From: Candidatus Woesearchaeota archaeon
GTDB lineage: Archaea; Nanobdellota; Nanobdellia; Woesearchaeales; WJKV01
Length of the DNA stretch: 6,888 bases
Assembly: GCA_019322855.1 (NCBI GenBank)
Contig: JAHWIA010000041.1
Location: 1 to 6,888, forward strand
Reading direction: 5' to 3'
The notes beneath the pieces are model-generated. The model was not told the origin of the DNA. It did no database searches and worked only from the letters and a program-made list of their open reading frames with translations. Both the position numbers and the translations under genes were made by a program. Numbering within the stretch: position 1 is the stretch's first letter; each line of letters opens with the position of its first letter. Of this stretch, positions 5,874-6,888 are shown piece by piece.

Positions 5874-6865
5874 TGACTAGATTTTTCCAAAACCAGAATC
5901 TGTTTTGACAGAGACTTATGTAGATAGAATTGAAATTTTTCTTTTATTTTAAAATTTCTTATGAAACTGCTGTCCACAGAATCAGGGATAATGACAATAC
6001 ATCTCCTGCCTTCTTCTATAAGATTGTATAAAACACCGATGAAATCAGAATATAATTTGTGCAGTTCCTTGCTGTGAAGTTTGCTCGCTCTTCCATAAGG
6101 CATGTCTGTGACAATCGTCATATTCTTATCGAGTTTGCCTGACATCTTTGTTGCATCCTTCAATTCGAGCTTGAAATTCTTTATCCTGTAATGCTCGATA
6201 TTGATCTTTGCCTTCACCAGCATTATCTGATCGAGGTCATAACCTATTGTGTCAAAACCCATCAATCCAGCCTCTATCATGATGCCTCCTGTTCCGCAGA
6301 AAGGATCGATTATTGTGCCGTACTTCAATCCAGTTAGATTTATACAAGCCCGCGCAAGTTTAGGATTGATAGAAGAAGGATGCAGTTCAGGCCTTAGGTG
6401 CGGTTTTCTTTTGACATATGTCTTGTCAGTGTCAAACAGGAATTTTGTCACGAAAACATCGTCATCAATGTGCAGGACATTGATCTCTGTCTTGCTTTTT
6501 CTCATTTTGACTTTAGGATTTTCAACTGCCTCCCAGACAATTGCTGCGCATTCTTTTTCTAATTCTTCTGGATTTTCTACATTATGAGCTCGGATGCAGA
6601 AGTCTTTCTTGTACACTGATTTCCAGTCGAAATTCTTGAAACTTTCCAATAATTTTTTCTTGTCTGTCTTGAACAATACTTGATGGATGCTGTGCGTGAA
6701 TGCAAGACGCATTGACAAAAGTTCTATGTCTTTTTCATCCATTTCTTCTGTCTCAACTATAAGAAATCTTCCGAACAGGCTGCTATCTTTGGCATTGACC
6801 TGCGCAAGAACCTCGCTGATTGGCAATTCTTTCATCTCCCCTGACAATACAAATAACAGTTCCAT
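5867..6865 (-). CDS. tRNA (guanine(10)-N2)-methyltransferase, archaeal Trm-G10/Trm11 type
   Basis: Methylates the exocyclic amine of G10 in tRNA, giving m2G and in archaea usually m2,2G, with SAM as donor; cytoplasmic. The 332-residue length is typical of the archaeal family. The N-terminal ferredoxin-like and THUMP region covers about 1-150 (F-C-I-R-A-H near 89-94 is the THUMP strand). The linker R-P-E-L-H-P-S-S-I-N-P-K-L-A-R-A (158-173) is the family signature. The Rossmann domain has motif I D-P-F-C-G-T-G-G (187-194), the strand-2 acid in G-Y-D-L-D (208-212), D-A-T (238-240), and motif IV T-D-M-P-Y-G-R (253-259). Motif IV is usually D-P-P-Y-G, so Met255 replaces a proline. The ATG gives the expected start (M-E-L-L-F-V-L-S-G); the frame stays open for the 23 bases to the window edge, but homologues start here. 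No Shine-Dalgarno is seen. The gene converges on, and overlaps by 7 bp, the PEP-synthase-domain gene. Confidence 0.92.
   Translation of the reverse strand: MELLFVLSGEMKELPISEVLAQVNAKDSSLFGRFLIVETEEMDEKDIELLSMRLAFTHSIHQVLFKTDKKKLLESFKNFDWKSVYKKDFCIRAHNVENPEELEKECAAIVWEAVENPKVKMRKSKTEINVLHIDDDVFVTKFLFDTDKTYVKRKPHLRPELHPSSINPKLARACINLTGLKYGTIIDPFCGTGGIMIEAGLMGFDTIGYDLDQIMLVKAKINIEHYRIKNFKLELKDATKMSGKLDKNMTIVTDMPYGRASKLHSKELHKLYSDFIGVLYNLIEEGRRCIVIIPDSVDSSFIRNFKIKEKFQFYLHKSLSKQILVLEKSSHQ
5936..5950 (+). terminator. Candidate U-tract terminator for the PEP-synthase-domain gene
   Basis: TTTTTCTTTTATTTT lies about 63 bases after the TGA at 5871-5873 and would end the rightward transcript. It sits antisense within the 3' part of the tRNA methyltransferase gene, where it encodes a Lys/Phe-rich stretch, so the T-richness may simply reflect that protein. 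Position is suitable but the call is tentative. Confidence 0.35.
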
Positions 6866-6888
6866 ACTATAGACTGATAAAGAGTCAT

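Overview
The window looks archaeal. It contains an archaeal-type tRNA guanine-10 N2-methyltransferase (THUMP plus a Rossmann methyltransferase domain), a BRE/TATA-like promoter just upstream of a GTG start, a long pyrimidine/T-rich tract where a transcription unit ends, and most genes lack a Shine-Dalgarno sequence. Base composition is moderately AT-rich. I would guess a DPANN lineage such as Woesearchaeota, because small orphan membrane proteins and large proteins with disordered tails are common there. That placement is inference; nothing in the window proves it.

Layout from left to right: (1) bases 1-539, + strand: the 3' part of a class I SAM-dependent methyltransferase whose reading frame is open to the left window edge. 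(2) 540-887, - strand: a 115-residue protein with two predicted membrane segments, whose stop codon abuts the methyltransferase stop. (3) 888-1001: a short AT-rich divergent promoter region. (4) 1002-3185, + strand: a 727-residue clan CD (caspase/legumain-like) cysteine peptidase candidate with a His-Gly / Asn-Ala-Cys-His-Ser-Gly dyad, an unrecognised N-terminal region with a hydrophobic segment, and a Pro/Glu/Arg linker. (5) 3232-3579, + strand: a small single-membrane-segment protein with an EF-hand-like loop, preceded by the only strong Shine-Dalgarno in the window and probably co-transcribed with the peptidase. (6) about 3584-3665: T-rich terminator, then a TATA-box promoter. (7) 3666-5873, + strand: a protein with only the N-terminal nucleotide-binding domain of PEP synthase / pyruvate phosphate dikinase, followed by about 350 residues of acidic Glu/Pro/Gln-rich low complexity with three more ordered-looking islands. 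(8) 5867-6865, - strand: the tRNA G10 methyltransferase, overlapping the previous gene tail to tail by 7 bp.

The housekeeping part is the tRNA methyltransferase. The unusual parts are the peptidase plus EF-hand-like membrane protein pair, which might form a calcium-linked proteolytic module, and the orphan PEP-synthase nucleotide-binding domain, which lacks the parts needed for PEP synthesis and carries a charged tail. Both functional readings are inferences from domain content and gene order.
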